Assembly (NCBI GenBank): GCA_016715245.1
Contig: JADKAS010000007.1
Location: forward strand, 124,001 to 188,000
Direction: 5' to 3'
From: Saprospiraceae bacterium
Lineage (GTDB): Bacteria; Bacteroidota; Bacteroidia; Chitinophagales; Saprospiraceae
Length of the DNA stretch: 64,000 nucleotides
Part shown: piece by piece, positions 36,996 to 45,414 of the stretch
Numbering within the stretch: position 1 is the first letter of the stretch
Layout: each line of letters starts with the position of its first letter
Translations under genes and position numbers: made by a program
The notes under the pieces: model-generated
Database searches by the model: none
Seen by the model: only the letters and a program-made list of their open reading frames with translations
What the model was told of the DNA's origin: nothing

Positions 36996-37943
36996 TTAAA
37001 ACGCCACGCTATATACCATCCAGCCATTTATGGCAAAATAGACACACAAAATACTCCAGAAACCTATATTATCAATACGTATGGATTTAGATTGCTTTTC
37101 ATGATGAAACAAGGCAGAATTATAGATCGTGAGGGCAACGATTAACAGTATCGCTGCGAAAGTCACATTGTGAATATTGTCAATCAATGTATTTTGGGTA
37201 GTGGTAGGTACAATATTTTCGGCAATATATTTATTTCCGACCGCAGCAAATAACCCACCCACGGCGAGACCAATGCGGCTTTCTGTTTCGTGTGGCATAA
37301 TTTTAAATACCAGTAAAGCGATAAGAAAAGCGACATATAATCCGGTGACGAGTTTAGTAAATGTCAACCAACAATGCGTCCTTTCTAAATAAATAGTAGT
37401 TTTGACTGATGGATATACACTCTCACCTCTAAGTTCCGGATCGCCATACGTAGTGTTGTAGAGTACATTATCACTTTGTACATGAAATGAGTCGATGGCC
37501 CAGCCTTCGATTTCCAGGCTCTTGTTGATTTTGGAATTTGAAATATCCGCTATGTAAACGACTGATGTGGTATCAGCCATTGCATCTTCTATGTTGATCG
37601 TCAGTTTCTGATGATCAAACGGAAAACTTCTCACATCCCAATCCTGGATTAGGATTGCCGTACATTTTTTTTGTTCCCAGTTATACCCTGCTTTTTTTTG
37701 ATGATAAAAATTTGAAAATTGTGTTTTTTTAGACTTGGTTATTTCCTGAGATTCTTTAAAGGAAATACTGTCATTTCTGAATAAAGACCATGTCCAGAAT
37801 TCGGTTATGTAACTGCCATCGGCCAGATTGAAATCATATAAATTGGTGATAAAAACGCCGACTTTTACACTGTCTTTTTGGGTATTGGCATAAGTGTTAT
37901 TGACAATACCCAACAAAAGGGTAAATAAAAAAATCTTGTGCAT
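36996..37943 (-). CDS. Prokaryotic pentameric ligand-gated ion channel homologue (pLGIC, Cys-loop superfamily)
   Basis: 315 residues from ATG 37943, the normal length for GLIC/ELIC-type subunits. This start gives a signal peptide (MHKIFLFTLLLGIVNNTYA); the frame to 38087 adds an unrelated hydrophobic extension. Residues 20-190 are a beta-rich ligand-binding domain with the family motif WDVRSFPFDHQKL (102-114). Four membrane helices follow at about 192-213, 223-242, 258-279 and 291-313. The second (ESRIGLAVGGLFAAVGNKYI) is rich in small residues as expected for a pore-lining M2 and is followed by the VP-containing M2-M3 loop. No Cys-loop disulfide is present, as in other bacterial members. It should be an inner-membrane ion channel gated by a small ligand or protons; the ligand is unknown. 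Confidence 0.78.
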   Translation of the reverse strand: MHKIFLFTLLLGIVNNTYANTQKDSVKVGVFITNLYDFNLADGSYITEFWTWSLFRNDSISFKESQEITKSKKTQFSNFYHQKKAGYNWEQKKCTAILIQDWDVRSFPFDHQKLTINIEDAMADTTSVVYIADISNSKINKSLEIEGWAIDSFHVQSDNVLYNTTYGDPELRGESVYPSVKTTIYLERTHCWLTFTKLVTGLYVAFLIALLVFKIMPHETESRIGLAVGGLFAAVGNKYIAENIVPTTTQNTLIDNIHNVTFAAILLIVALTIYNSALFHHEKQSKSIRIDNIGFWSILCVYFAINGWMVYSVAF

Positions 37944-38052
37944 TGGAATACTGGATAATTTAAGAATGGTAAAAATAAGTTTTTCTTTCACAAAATAAGG
38001 ATATAATATAGATAGGGAAATGAAAAACTGTAAGAATACATCAACTATGTTA

Positions 38053-38077
38053 ATGGCTTTTCGATGACCGCTTTTAT
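38053..38077. repeat. Intergenic repeat element, diverged copy (E3)
   Basis: A diverged copy of the element seen at 38791 and 39842: GGCTTTTCGATGACCGCTTTT in place of GGCTTTTCGGTGACCGCCTTT. It lies in the spacer between the channel gene and the next secreted-protein gene. Confidence 0.45.
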
Positions 38078-38236
38078 GATGAACCAAATATTCATTAGTA
38101 ATCAGGAAAACACCAATGTTATTTCTGACTATTTGGATGTAAACAATTGTTTATCAAGCATATAAGTTAATTATTTACCTGAAAGGAATGAAATATTTGT
38201 ATAAAAATACTTAACTAAAGCCTGTGTTATGGTTTA

Positions 38237-38746
38237 TTACATACCATATACTGGTCCCCAAATAGTAGTGCCGGCTGCATTTTTGGCCACAAGGCCACCC
38301 TGATCTGTGAGTTCAAGTCTGTCACAATTTGTAGCCAGTGTTACAATAATATGCCATGGTGGAGATGGATGCATTTCTAATACAGGTCTGTCATACATAA
38401 TATGACATTTCAGGTTTCCGTTTTGCTCCAAAACTATTTTTTCTCCAATACAACCTCCAGGCTTTGGTCCTGTGGTATAAAACTCCACATACTTAGTAGT
38501 TTCTGTGGTAAAGTCTTTTATTTCCCACTTTCCGTTTGCTTGTCGGAAATAAAACCTACAGTTGGCATTTGGTGTGGATACAAGCTGATTTGATGTTGCC
38601 TGATGACCCTGCTGATTTTGTTGCTGGTAATTAATGACAATTTCCTGCCCTTTGTTTAATGCAGTAATTTCTTCTTGTGAATGTAAAATATTTCCGGAAA
38701 CACACATGATTGACAAAAGTGTTATGAATAATTTTAATGATTTCAT
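38237..38746 (-). CDS. Secreted lectin-like protein (bulb-type lectin-like)
   Basis: 169 residues with a signal peptide (SLKLFITLLSIMCVSGNILHSQ). The mature part has the strand pattern of a bulb-type (GNA/B-lectin) domain: IVLEQNGNLKCHIMYD, LELTDQGGLVAKNAAGTTIWG. The second matches the L-x-L-x-x-x-G-x-L-V...IW repeat, but the mannose-binding QxDxNxVxY motif is missing, so sugar binding is unproven. Two cysteine pairs are possible. It follows the CAP-lectin gene and shares with it a repeated leader element. Family assignment is tentative. Confidence 0.6.
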   Translation of the reverse strand: MKSLKLFITLLSIMCVSGNILHSQEEITALNKGQEIVINYQQQNQQGHQATSNQLVSTPNANCRFYFRQANGKWEIKDFTTETTKYVEFYTTGPKPGGCIGEKIVLEQNGNLKCHIMYDRPVLEMHPSPPWHIIVTLATNCDRLELTDQGGLVAKNAAGTTIWGPVYGM

Positions 38747-38778
38747 TTTTAATAAATTTTGAAAACTAAAAAAAATTA

Positions 38779-38813
38779 CCTACTCTGTTTAAGGCTTTTC
38801 GGTGACCGCCTTT
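38779..38813. repeat. Intergenic repeat element, copy E1
   Basis: CCTACTCTGTTT at 38779-38790 is followed by AAGGC-TTTTCGGTGACC-GCCTT (38791-38812), a short hairpin with 5-pair arms. An almost identical unit is at 39830-39868. It sits 9 bases after the CAP-lectin stop and 45 bases before the lectin-like start on the minus strand. Confidence 0.7.
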
Positions 38814-38821
38814 GATTGAGA

Positions 38822-39790
38822 CTACCGTGTACCTACACTGCCACAGCCATTTACCACACCACCACAGGTACCGGTGGCCCAGATTGGTGTATTGTTATCA
38901 TTGTATAGGACTAAATTGCCATCGTCCTGCATTTTCAGGAAAGTAGATGCAGAACCTCTGCCACCGGTGCCAGTAGACCAAATCTCCTGATTGTTAGAAG
39001 CTATGGCTACGAGATTCCCATCGTTCTTTACCTTAAGACATTGAAGGTCCATATTAAATTGTTGTGACCACACCGTTTCGCCATTCTTTTTGAGGTATAT
39101 AAAATATCCTTCTACTTCAAATTTGTATTGTGCATTTAAACTTGTCTTTTTTTGCCACGCTGACATACAAGTATTATTTGCTAAGATATCTTGACCAGCT
39201 ACAGCAGGCGGTGGTGTCCAAACATAAGGTGAAGGAAGGTGTCCATTATAATTGTCTGTCTCATTTCCGAACCAAACATGGGCATACCCATCCTTTATCC
39301 CAACGCCAATTGCATTCCATGGTTGTGGAAATCCATTCCCCAGAATACACATATTATGACCATGACTACTTTTCCACCCATCCAAATGTTGAGCTGGTGT
39401 TGTGGCTGAGTGCCCCGTCCCAGAACTTATTTCATAACCGTATGCATAATATGGTGTTAGTTCTCTGGGTTTAAACCACACCTTTTCTTTTATGGATTGA
39501 GGATCATTCGTTCCTGTGTAACATACAGCAGTCCACGATCCGTTGGATGACCAACTATGGCCATTACACGGTGCAGTAGGTGGATACATTTTGGTATCAT
39601 TGGCATGGGTCTGAGCTACATAAGTCAAACATCTGGAAGCAGGAATACTAGGTAGTCCTTGAGTAGCTCTATACGCCATGATTAGATTATACAATTCTTG
39701 TTCTTGTGATGATAACGTCTGCGCCTCTGCTTTTGGGGTAATATTGCTTAAAAGAACTAAAACAAGTATTAAATATCTCATTGATTTCAT
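38822..39790 (-). CDS. Secreted CAP-domain protein with C-terminal bulb-type lectin domain
   Basis: 322 residues with a signal peptide (YLILVLVLLSNITPKAEAQ). The CAP/SCP (PR-1) domain covers about residues 25-175: ELYNLIMAYRATQGLP, THANDTKMYP, then GHSWSSNGSW and HNMCILG, which carry the His residues of the CAP cavity. A B-lectin domain follows (about 200-310) with three repeats, SLNAQYKFEVEGYFIYLKKN, CLKVKNDGNLVAIASNNQEIW and LKMQDDGNLVLYNDNNTPIW. The last two have the canonical DGNLV core, with QDDGNLVLY close to the mannose-binding form. It is likely secreted and binds mannose-type glycans or lipids. ATGs at 39790 and 39781 are both possible. Confidence 0.85.
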   Translation of the reverse strand: MKSMRYLILVLVLLSNITPKAEAQTLSSQEQELYNLIMAYRATQGLPSIPASRCLTYVAQTHANDTKMYPPTAPCNGHSWSSNGSWTAVCYTGTNDPQSIKEKVWFKPRELTPYYAYGYEISSGTGHSATTPAQHLDGWKSSHGHNMCILGNGFPQPWNAIGVGIKDGYAHVWFGNETDNYNGHLPSPYVWTPPPAVAGQDILANNTCMSAWQKKTSLNAQYKFEVEGYFIYLKKNGETVWSQQFNMDLQCLKVKNDGNLVAIASNNQEIWSTGTGGRGSASTFLKMQDDGNLVLYNDNNTPIWATGTCGGVVNGCGSVGTR

Positions 39791-39829
39791 TTCAATAAAT
39801 TTTAATTGTTAAAAAATTAAAAAAAAACA

Positions 39830-39868
39830 CCTACTCTATTCAAAGGCTTTTCGGTGACCGCCTTTTTT
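39830..39868. repeat. Intergenic repeat element, copy E2
   Basis: CCTACTCTATTC is followed by AAAGGC-TTTTCGGTGACC-GCCTTT and a T-run on the plus strand. Same unit as E1, in the spacer between the CAP-lectin gene and the next small secreted-protein gene. On the plus strand it resembles a terminator, yet all neighbouring genes run on the minus strand. Confidence 0.7.
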
Positions 39869-39888
39869 AATATATCTTTATATATATC

Positions 39889-40239
39889 CTATGGACATGC
39901 CATCAAATAAAAGTTACAATTTACAGATTTGCTTGCAGGAATATCAAGTATTTGAGGTGCAAAGGGAGCAGGATTACAATCAAAAGGTTCAAAAGTAAAT
40001 GACAATTGAGTGACAGAAGCATCTGCCTGGATGTTGTAGTCACCGGTTATGTTAGTGCGGACACAAGCAGTCTCCGGCTTGCCGACAGGGCATACTTTTG
40101 CATTAGCAAACGGGCTGTCCATGGTTTGATCAGTTCTCCAGAATACTTTGCCGGTTACGGTGGAAGTTTGTGCCTGAGACGTGAGACTCCAGCCACAAAT
40201 CAAAACGATAGAAAGAAAATAAAATTTTAAAGTTTTCAT
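39889..40239 (-). CDS. Small secreted protein with a carboxypeptidase-regulatory-like fold
   Basis: 116 residues with a signal peptide (FYFLSIVLICGWSLTSQAQ). The mature ~92 residues resemble a single Ig-like CarboxypepD_reg domain (STVTGKVFWRTDQ, NAKVCPVGKPETACVRTNITGDYNI). It has several cysteines that could form two disulfides. Function unknown. It lies in a row of small secreted proteins, each spaced by a repeat element, between a DUF3078-like barrel gene and the CAP-lectin gene. Confidence 0.65.
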   Translation of the reverse strand: MKTLKFYFLSIVLICGWSLTSQAQTSTVTGKVFWRTDQTMDSPFANAKVCPVGKPETACVRTNITGDYNIQADASVTQLSFTFEPFDCNPAPFAPQILDIPASKSVNCNFYLMACP

Positions 40240-40427
40240 GTGAAATATGATTTAGATTATTGAATAAAACTTATGAATTGGTAATTTTACCTTTAGAATT
40301 CAGATGGTAAAATGATACCGGTGTGAAAAGGCAGACGCTATAATTGAGTTTAACCATTGGGTTCGGTTTTAATTTGATTTTTAGGAAGGTTTTATCCTGA
40401 TACATGAGAAAAGGTATGTAAAGAGAT

Positions 40428-41666
40428 TTAATGTTGTTTGCTTTGAAAACTATAATTCAGTCCCAACCCGAGATTGTGAAAATATTGCGTCCTCGGCCCT
40501 GTTGCCCCGGTGTTCTGACCTAGTTTGTCATCACCTTCCAGTAATCTGAACTGACGGTCTTCATCATAAATCACGGTAGTAGTAATGGAAAATGAAATAT
40601 ATTTATTAAAATTAAAATTTAATGAATTTTGCCACAATTGTACATCAATGGATCCCGGACGTTCAAAAGCAGGATTTTCTTTATTTTTCAGATAGTTGGT
40701 AAATAATTGGAGCTTGGTGGCAAACACGACATTTTTCATAATTTGCCTTCGGTAATTTAAATTTAAAAAGGAACCAAACGTTACATTGGTAGCTTCGTCC
40801 TCCTCCAATCCAAATTGTTGCCGGAGTTCAGGACGTCTCACAAACAATAAATCCAAGCCGCAGGGCGAATAATATACACTCATGTATTGGTTAGGCCTGT
40901 AGTCTATACCCACACCAAGGTTGAATACTACAGGCGCCAAAAATTCAGAAATAAGTACTAAATCCCGGCCGCGTGCAGGAGCATCAGGGTCACTGTAGCC
41001 CGGAGCAAACTGGCTTTGTGCGTTGGCTAATGCCGTCAAGTGAAAGTATTTGGAAAATTGTTCCGAAAAGCTGGATGTCACAGACAATAAATCACCACTT
41101 TTGGCATTCGCTTGTACTGATCTTATACCTTGCTGGTCTTCTATTTTAAGACTGGTAAAAGATTGACCGTACAGTAAGTTGAAGTCTGTAAGCCAGGTGT
41201 ATTTTCCTTGTTTCCAATCTAAATGAATAAGCGCCCTACTCAATATGGTAGAAATGTTATTGTTGTTTCCCGATGATTGATAGACAGAAAAAAATGAGCT
41301 TGCTGCGGACAAGGACGTTTCAGCTTTCCAGTTAAAAACACCTTTGATCACATCCAGATTCATCGATATAAAATTAGAAGTATCTTTTGATGAAAGTTTT
41401 AACTGATTGGAATGAAAATCGTCTTTTTCAGTAAACGACAAATATTTGACGCCGGCAGGAATAAATATCTCAAACTCTCCATTTTCGTTGGTAGTGTCTT
41501 GGGGAGAGTTTTTTAATCCTTCAATGAAAATACGTACTTCTGCTGCAGGTTTGTTGTATCTTGTAACAACACCCTTTATGATTCTTTGTGAAATAGATGT
41601 ACACGGAATACCAAAAATACATACCACTGTTAATAAAATAAATAAGGTAAATTTTCTATGCATCAT
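40428..41666 (-). CDS. Outer-membrane protein with N-terminal carboxypeptidase-like domain (DUF3078-like barrel)
   Basis: 412 residues with a signal peptide (FTLFILLTVVCIFGIPCTSIS). Residues about 28-100 form a CarboxypepD_reg-like domain (IIKGVVTRYNKPAAEVRIFIEG, TNENGEFEIFIPAG). The rest is beta-barrel-like with repeated amphipathic strands (YTWLTDFNLLYGQSF, GSFLNLNYRRQIMKNVVFAT) and an aromatic C-terminus region (LGLGLNYSF). This arrangement is common in Bacteroidota outer-membrane proteins of the DUF3078 kind. No TonB box or plug is visible, so it is not a SusC-type transporter. Function unknown; likely first gene of the downstream secreted-protein row. Confidence 0.72.
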   Translation of the reverse strand: MMHRKFTLFILLTVVCIFGIPCTSISQRIIKGVVTRYNKPAAEVRIFIEGLKNSPQDTTNENGEFEIFIPAGVKYLSFTEKDDFHSNQLKLSSKDTSNFISMNLDVIKGVFNWKAETSLSAASSFFSVYQSSGNNNNISTILSRALIHLDWKQGKYTWLTDFNLLYGQSFTSLKIEDQQGIRSVQANAKSGDLLSVTSSFSEQFSKYFHLTALANAQSQFAPGYSDPDAPARGRDLVLISEFLAPVVFNLGVGIDYRPNQYMSVYYSPCGLDLLFVRRPELRQQFGLEEDEATNVTFGSFLNLNYRRQIMKNVVFATKLQLFTNYLKNKENPAFERPGSIDVQLWQNSLNFNFNKYISFSITTTVIYDEDRQFRLLEGDDKLGQNTGATGPRTQYFHNLGLGLNYSFQSKQH

Positions 41667-41895
41667 TTTTTGTTTTGATTTAAAAATTATAAAAATTAAG
41701 GTTGGGCAAAGTTCATTATTTATTTAATGGTTAATAACAGGTATTTATAACTAAATAGTTGATGAAATTGGAGACTCCATTCTTTTTATGATAAATGAAT
41801 GAGTAAACCAACTGTATAATCAATGTTATTTTTTTCTTCCAGAATGGTTGTAGGGTCGTTCATGGTTTTGTGGTTGATGATATTCATTGATTAAC

Positions 41896-42084
41896 TTATT
41901 TTTTGATTTTCTGTGGAAACACATTTTTATTCTTTTCACGACCTTGGATGATTTGTCTTATCTCATTGATGTTTTGATTTGTTAAAGGTATATCATTTTT
42001 GAGACACTCCATAATCACTTCATCTTTTTTTACAGAGATACGGTAAAGTTTGGACAGATTGATAAGTTGCTCAAGCACTTTCAT
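41896..42084 (-). CDS. Small conserved-looking protein of unknown function
   Basis: 62 residues from ATG 42084; the frame runs up to 42147 but that would begin within the promoter. The product is helical and charged (VLEQLINLSKLYRISVKKDE, NINEIRQIIQGREKNKNVFP) without a signal or membrane segment. A promoter with correct spacing lies just upstream, which is the best evidence that it is real. It is divergent from the LuxR-type gene and shares with it the GGGTAGT palindrome region. No family recognised. Confidence 0.4.
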   Translation of the reverse strand: MKVLEQLINLSKLYRISVKKDEVIMECLKNDIPLTNQNINEIRQIIQGREKNKNVFPQKIKK

Positions 42085-42124
42085 ATTAAATTTATTATAA
42101 TTTAAATAAAATCGTATTGTAGTG

Positions 42125-42156
42125 CAAACATGGCATGGTAAATCCAAGTAAACAAA
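42125..42156 (-). promoter_or_regulatory. Putative promoter for the small gene at 41896-42084
   Basis: On the minus strand: TTTG (42153-42156), 20 bases, then CATGTTTG (42125-42132), one base off TAnnTTTG. Start codon 41 bases downstream. Confidence 0.4.
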
Positions 42157-42164
42157 CTTTAGCG

Positions 42165-42205
42165 GGGTAGTCTTCGGGTAGTTTTTTGACTACCCGACGG
42201 GTAGT
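42165..42205. promoter_or_regulatory. Operator-like site: three GGGTAGT copies and one inverted copy
   Basis: GGGTAGT occurs at 42165-42171, 42176-42182 and 42199-42205, and ACTACCC at 42189-42195. The last two form a perfect 7-3-7 palindrome. The first two start 11 bases apart, one helical turn. It lies in the divergent spacer between a small minus-strand gene and the TPR-LuxR regulator, where an operator would be expected. Confidence 0.55.
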
Positions 42206-42298
42206 GTGTATTATAATGGACTGATAATGAACAATTAAAAATAAATCGGCAATAATTTATTTACTTTACATTTAATCATTAAATAATATTGGAAATGT

Positions 42299-42306
42299 TA
42301 TTTTTG
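42299..42306 (+). promoter_or_regulatory. Putative -7 box for the TPR-LuxR gene
   Basis: TATTTTTG matches TAnnTTTG, 30 bases before the GTG start at 42336. The -33 region is weak. Confidence 0.4.
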
Positions 42307-42335
42307 TGATATTTTATGATAAACAACCTTGTTAA

Positions 42336-43643
42336 GTGACTAATTTTATTTTAAAAAATTCAGGTTTATCACCATGTAGTCTTAAAGGACGTGATCAGAA
42401 GGAATGTATTTTTGATGTTAATCAACCTTTGTTGAAAAGGCTTTTTATTTTATTTTTTTTCATTGGGTTGGGTGTGATCAGTTTGAGAGGACAATCAGAA
42501 AAAATCATACAACTTGAAGAAATGGTTTCCAAATATAACGACGAGCAGAAGTATGAAAAATCGATAGAAGTGCTCACCGATTTTATCGATGATCCTCAGA
42601 CTAGTAGCCATGAAAGATTTTATGCTTATTTATACAAGTCGTATACTTACAAGAGATTATTCAACTATCCAAAGACATTATACTATATAGATGAAGCCTA
42701 TAAGGAAGGAATGAAAAGTGAGCATAAGGAGGAGGTCAATAATAATGTAATGGCTGAAAAGTCATTTGTTTATTTCGACACACGTGAGTATGACAAAGCA
42801 GAACAGTTTATCAAAAAGTTGCGGACAGCTGGCTATAAACATTTGCCAGTGACTACCAAAGCCTGGATCATCATGCAGGAGGGTTATATCAATATGCTCA
42901 ATAAAAATTATCTTGATGCCGAAAAAAATCTGGATGAAGCAGCTGTCATCTTAGAGGATGGTGAGCCACACAACTTGCCCAATATCTATGCAAAAAAGCT
43001 GGAATTATACAACCGGATGTTTTTGCCTGAAAAGCGGGATAGTCTATTTCATATAGCTTTGGCAAATGCCAAAAAATATAAAAAAATAAAGTACGAAATG
43101 TATTTGTACGAAGTGATGAAAGATATTTATAAACAAAATCATGACCATAAAAATGCTTTGGCCGCCCTGAACGCATATGACTCTCTGGAGTTAGCTTATA
43201 ATGCGATTAATAAAAGCAGTGAACTGGAAATACTAGAAAAAAAATCATCCGATGCAAAACAGGATCGACAGCTAAAAAATGAAAAATATTTCAAAGACAT
43301 CCTTTTAGGGTGTCTGGTTATCATTATAATGTTACTTGGATTTTTTATAAAGTTGAGTAAAGCAAATAAAGAAAAACGATTATTGGCTGAAAAGGAAACG
43401 GTAAGGATCAAAGGGGAAATCACCCACCTTACCAAACAGTTGGACGAAAAGAGTAAGGCAGCGGTAGATTTATCAAAATTTAATCTCAACGAAAGGCAGC
43501 TTGAGATTGTCAAATATATTAAGGAGGGCAAATCCAATAAAGAAATGGCAGACCTGATGTTTATATCAGAAAACACGGTCAAATACCATTTAAAAAATAT
43601 TTATGAAATTCTCCAGATAGAAAATAGGATGATGATCAAGTAG
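42336..43643 (+). CDS. Membrane-anchored TPR protein with C-terminal LuxR-type DNA-binding domain
   Basis: 435 residues from GTG 42336; a TTG at 42429-42432 directly before the hydrophobic segment is an alternative. A signal or anchor segment (LLKRLFILFFFIGLGVISL) precedes a tetratricopeptide-like helical region (about residues 55-300, for example ERFYAYLYKSYTYKRLFNYP). A membrane helix follows (DILLGCLVIIIMLLGFFIKL), then a coiled segment and a LuxR-type helix-turn-helix (LNERQLEIVKYIKEGKSNKE, ISENTVKYHLKNIYEIL). This layout, periplasmic TPR plus cytoplasmic HTH, is common in Bacteroidota one-component regulators. The nearby palindrome at 42165-42205 could be its binding site. Confidence 0.85.
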   Translation: MTNFILKNSGLSPCSLKGRDQKECIFDVNQPLLKRLFILFFFIGLGVISLRGQSEKIIQLEEMVSKYNDEQKYEKSIEVLTDFIDDPQTSSHERFYAYLYKSYTYKRLFNYPKTLYYIDEAYKEGMKSEHKEEVNNNVMAEKSFVYFDTREYDKAEQFIKKLRTAGYKHLPVTTKAWIIMQEGYINMLNKNYLDAEKNLDEAAVILEDGEPHNLPNIYAKKLELYNRMFLPEKRDSLFHIALANAKKYKKIKYEMYLYEVMKDIYKQNHDHKNALAALNAYDSLELAYNAINKSSELEILEKKSSDAKQDRQLKNEKYFKDILLGCLVIIIMLLGFFIKLSKANKEKRLLAEKETVRIKGEITHLTKQLDEKSKAAVDLSKFNLNERQLEIVKYIKEGKSNKEMADLMFISENTVKYHLKNIYEILQIENRMMIK

Positions 43644-44015
43644 GTTGAAAAGGGGGAGAATGAGCATTTGTGAATTGAGAATTACGAATTACGATTCTGA
43701 TGGTGGAAGTCTCCGATTGTCGAAGTCTGCGACTTCGATACCATACAAAAAGCATTTGAAATGCGCGGTACTAAAAAATGTTGTTGAAAATGTATGATGA
43801 CCTTAGCCGTACTGAAACGATCGGGGTGTTGTTTTTCCTGTTGCATAAAGTGATATGTGAAGTTAAATATCTTCTGTGACAACTATCACTTCTCAAAGTG
43901 TCTGCTGTCATTACTTTATTTATCAATTTTATGGATATTTGAATATGATTATAAAGTCATGATAATTGATTTATTATCACAATGAAGTATGTTTTTACCA
44001 ATTAAATCTTATAAA
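43644..44015. other. Intergenic region with a REP-type repeat
   Basis: No gene is supported. The central part (43713-43830) is a copy of the repeat family that surrounds the RAYT genes further on. The rest is AT-rich, and no clear promoter for the next gene is seen. Confidence 0.5.
43713..43830. repeat. REP-type palindromic repeat, copy R1 (solitary)
   Basis: Two inverted repeats: TCGAAGTC-TGC-GACTTCGA (43720-43738) and GCATTT-G-AAATGC (43752-43764). They are followed by ACTAAAAAATGTTGTTGAAA and a tail ending near ACGATCGG. The same unit occurs four more times between 45541 and 47315, around the RAYT copies. This copy is 1.8 kb away without a transposase. Confidence 0.8.
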
Positions 44016-45149
44016 ATGACTTACGAAAAACTGGCAGGTGAAGACCTCATAACCTTACAAAAAGAAAAGGGGAATATTTGTATTTCTGTTATTGTGCCTA
44101 CCCACAGATTGTTCCCGGAGAGGAAGGCAGACCGTATTGTTATCGATAAAGCAGTGGAAAATACTATTCTTTTGCTCGAAGCCAAATATGGTCAAAAGGA
44201 AACAAAAGAATTATCACAAAAACTTAAGGATGTAATTCCAACTATAGACTATGACCATAATCTGGATGGAATCGGCTTTTTTGTTTCTGATAATGTATCC
44301 TCGGTTGTAAAATTCCCTTTCCCGGTGAAAGAAAAAATTGTAGTGGACCGTGGTTTTGAGATAAGGGATTTGCTGTACAAAACCAATATTTCAAAACCTT
44401 ATTATACGCTGTTGCTGAGTGAAAAAAAGATTCGTTTATTTCAGGGAGTCCATGAAGATTTTACTGAAATAAGAGGCAAACATTTTCCATTTGAATTTTA
44501 CGATGACTGGGAATACAATCCACCAAGCAGGGTGTCATCCGAACCAGGAAATGCACAGATCAGGAGTTTTGAGCACGACAAGTCGACCATGCAAGCGGTC
44601 AGATTTCAGGATTTTTTTCGCAAAGCGGATGAATACCTGAGCGATTACCTGGTTCAAAATACACCACTTATTGTTACGGGAACTGATAAGGAAATTTTTT
44701 GGTTCGAAAAAGTAACTGCTTTTTCAAATCATATTGTAGGCAAAATATCCGGAAGTTTTGATCATTACAATACATCAGAAATCGGTAAAAAATGTTGGCC
44801 TGTTTTTGAAAATTATCTTACATCAGAGACAGAAAAAATGATTCTTAAATTCAGGGAAATGGTAGGACAGGGTCTTGGCGTCACTGGAATTCAGGATATC
44901 TGGACAGCAGTAATGGAAGGTAAAGGTTGGACCTTGATTGTCGAAAAAGATTTTAAAGTTCCCGGTTTTACAACTGCCGGAAATGAACACTTTGTCACGC
45001 TAAGACCGCCAAAAGAAAATCATGAAACCATTGCTGACGCAGTGGATGTTATTTTGGAAACCATGCTTGCCAAAGGGGGTGATGTTTTGTTTGCCGAAAA
45101 TGGAAAACTTAATGAATTTGGAGGAATGGTATTGATTACAAGATATTAA
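44016..45149 (+). CDS. Bacterial archaeo-eukaryotic release factor (BaeRF) family protein
   Basis: 377 residues from ATG 44016 (MTYEKLAGEDLITLQ); an ATG at 43989 would add nine residues. The middle (VSDNVSSVVKFPFPVKEKI, RGFEIRDLLYKTNISKPYYT) matches the domain that resembles archaeal/eukaryotic release factor 1, and the C-terminus ends with a VLFAENGKLNEFGGMVLIT signature typical of the BaeRF3 group. The GGQ motif of true release factors is absent. The family is thought to act on or near ribosomes, possibly in rescue or hibernation; no role is proven. It stands alone and ends at a strong terminator. Confidence 0.78.
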   Translation: MTYEKLAGEDLITLQKEKGNICISVIVPTHRLFPERKADRIVIDKAVENTILLLEAKYGQKETKELSQKLKDVIPTIDYDHNLDGIGFFVSDNVSSVVKFPFPVKEKIVVDRGFEIRDLLYKTNISKPYYTLLLSEKKIRLFQGVHEDFTEIRGKHFPFEFYDDWEYNPPSRVSSEPGNAQIRSFEHDKSTMQAVRFQDFFRKADEYLSDYLVQNTPLIVTGTDKEIFWFEKVTAFSNHIVGKISGSFDHYNTSEIGKKCWPVFENYLTSETEKMILKFREMVGQGLGVTGIQDIWTAVMEGKGWTLIVEKDFKVPGFTTAGNEHFVTLRPPKENHETIADAVDVILETMLAKGGDVLFAENGKLNEFGGMVLITRY

Positions 45150-45195
45150 ATTGTAATAAGGAAAAAATTAAAGTGTGGTTTTAATTATTTGAAGT

Positions 45196-45222
45196 AGGCG
45201 GTTGAATAAACCGCCTTTTCTT
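45196..45222 (+). terminator. Rho-independent terminator
   Basis: AGGCGGTT (45196-45203) pairs perfectly with AACCGCCT (45209-45216) around a five-base loop, followed by a T-rich tract. It lies 46 bases after the BaeRF-like gene. Confidence 0.9.
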
Positions 45223-45414
45223 ATTATGCTTTATCCTGAAATATATTCTTTATTTCAGTAGTTACACAACCCGAATTTTTTATTTAATTACTTTGCACGC
45301 TTTTCTCAACGATTTATCTTTTATCAAATTATTAAGTTGATGTATTATATCATTGAAAATGATTTGAGTCAATATAAATTATGATTTTAAAATCGTAAAA
45401 AATCACAAAAAAAA

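Noticed and set aside
38779..39868. Integron cassette array with attC sites
   Set aside because: The spacers lack the RYYYAAC/GTTRRRY core pair and the size of attC; no integrase is nearby.
43682..43882. Minus-strand frame of 66 codons
   Set aside because: It runs through the palindromic REP unit and has no protein features.
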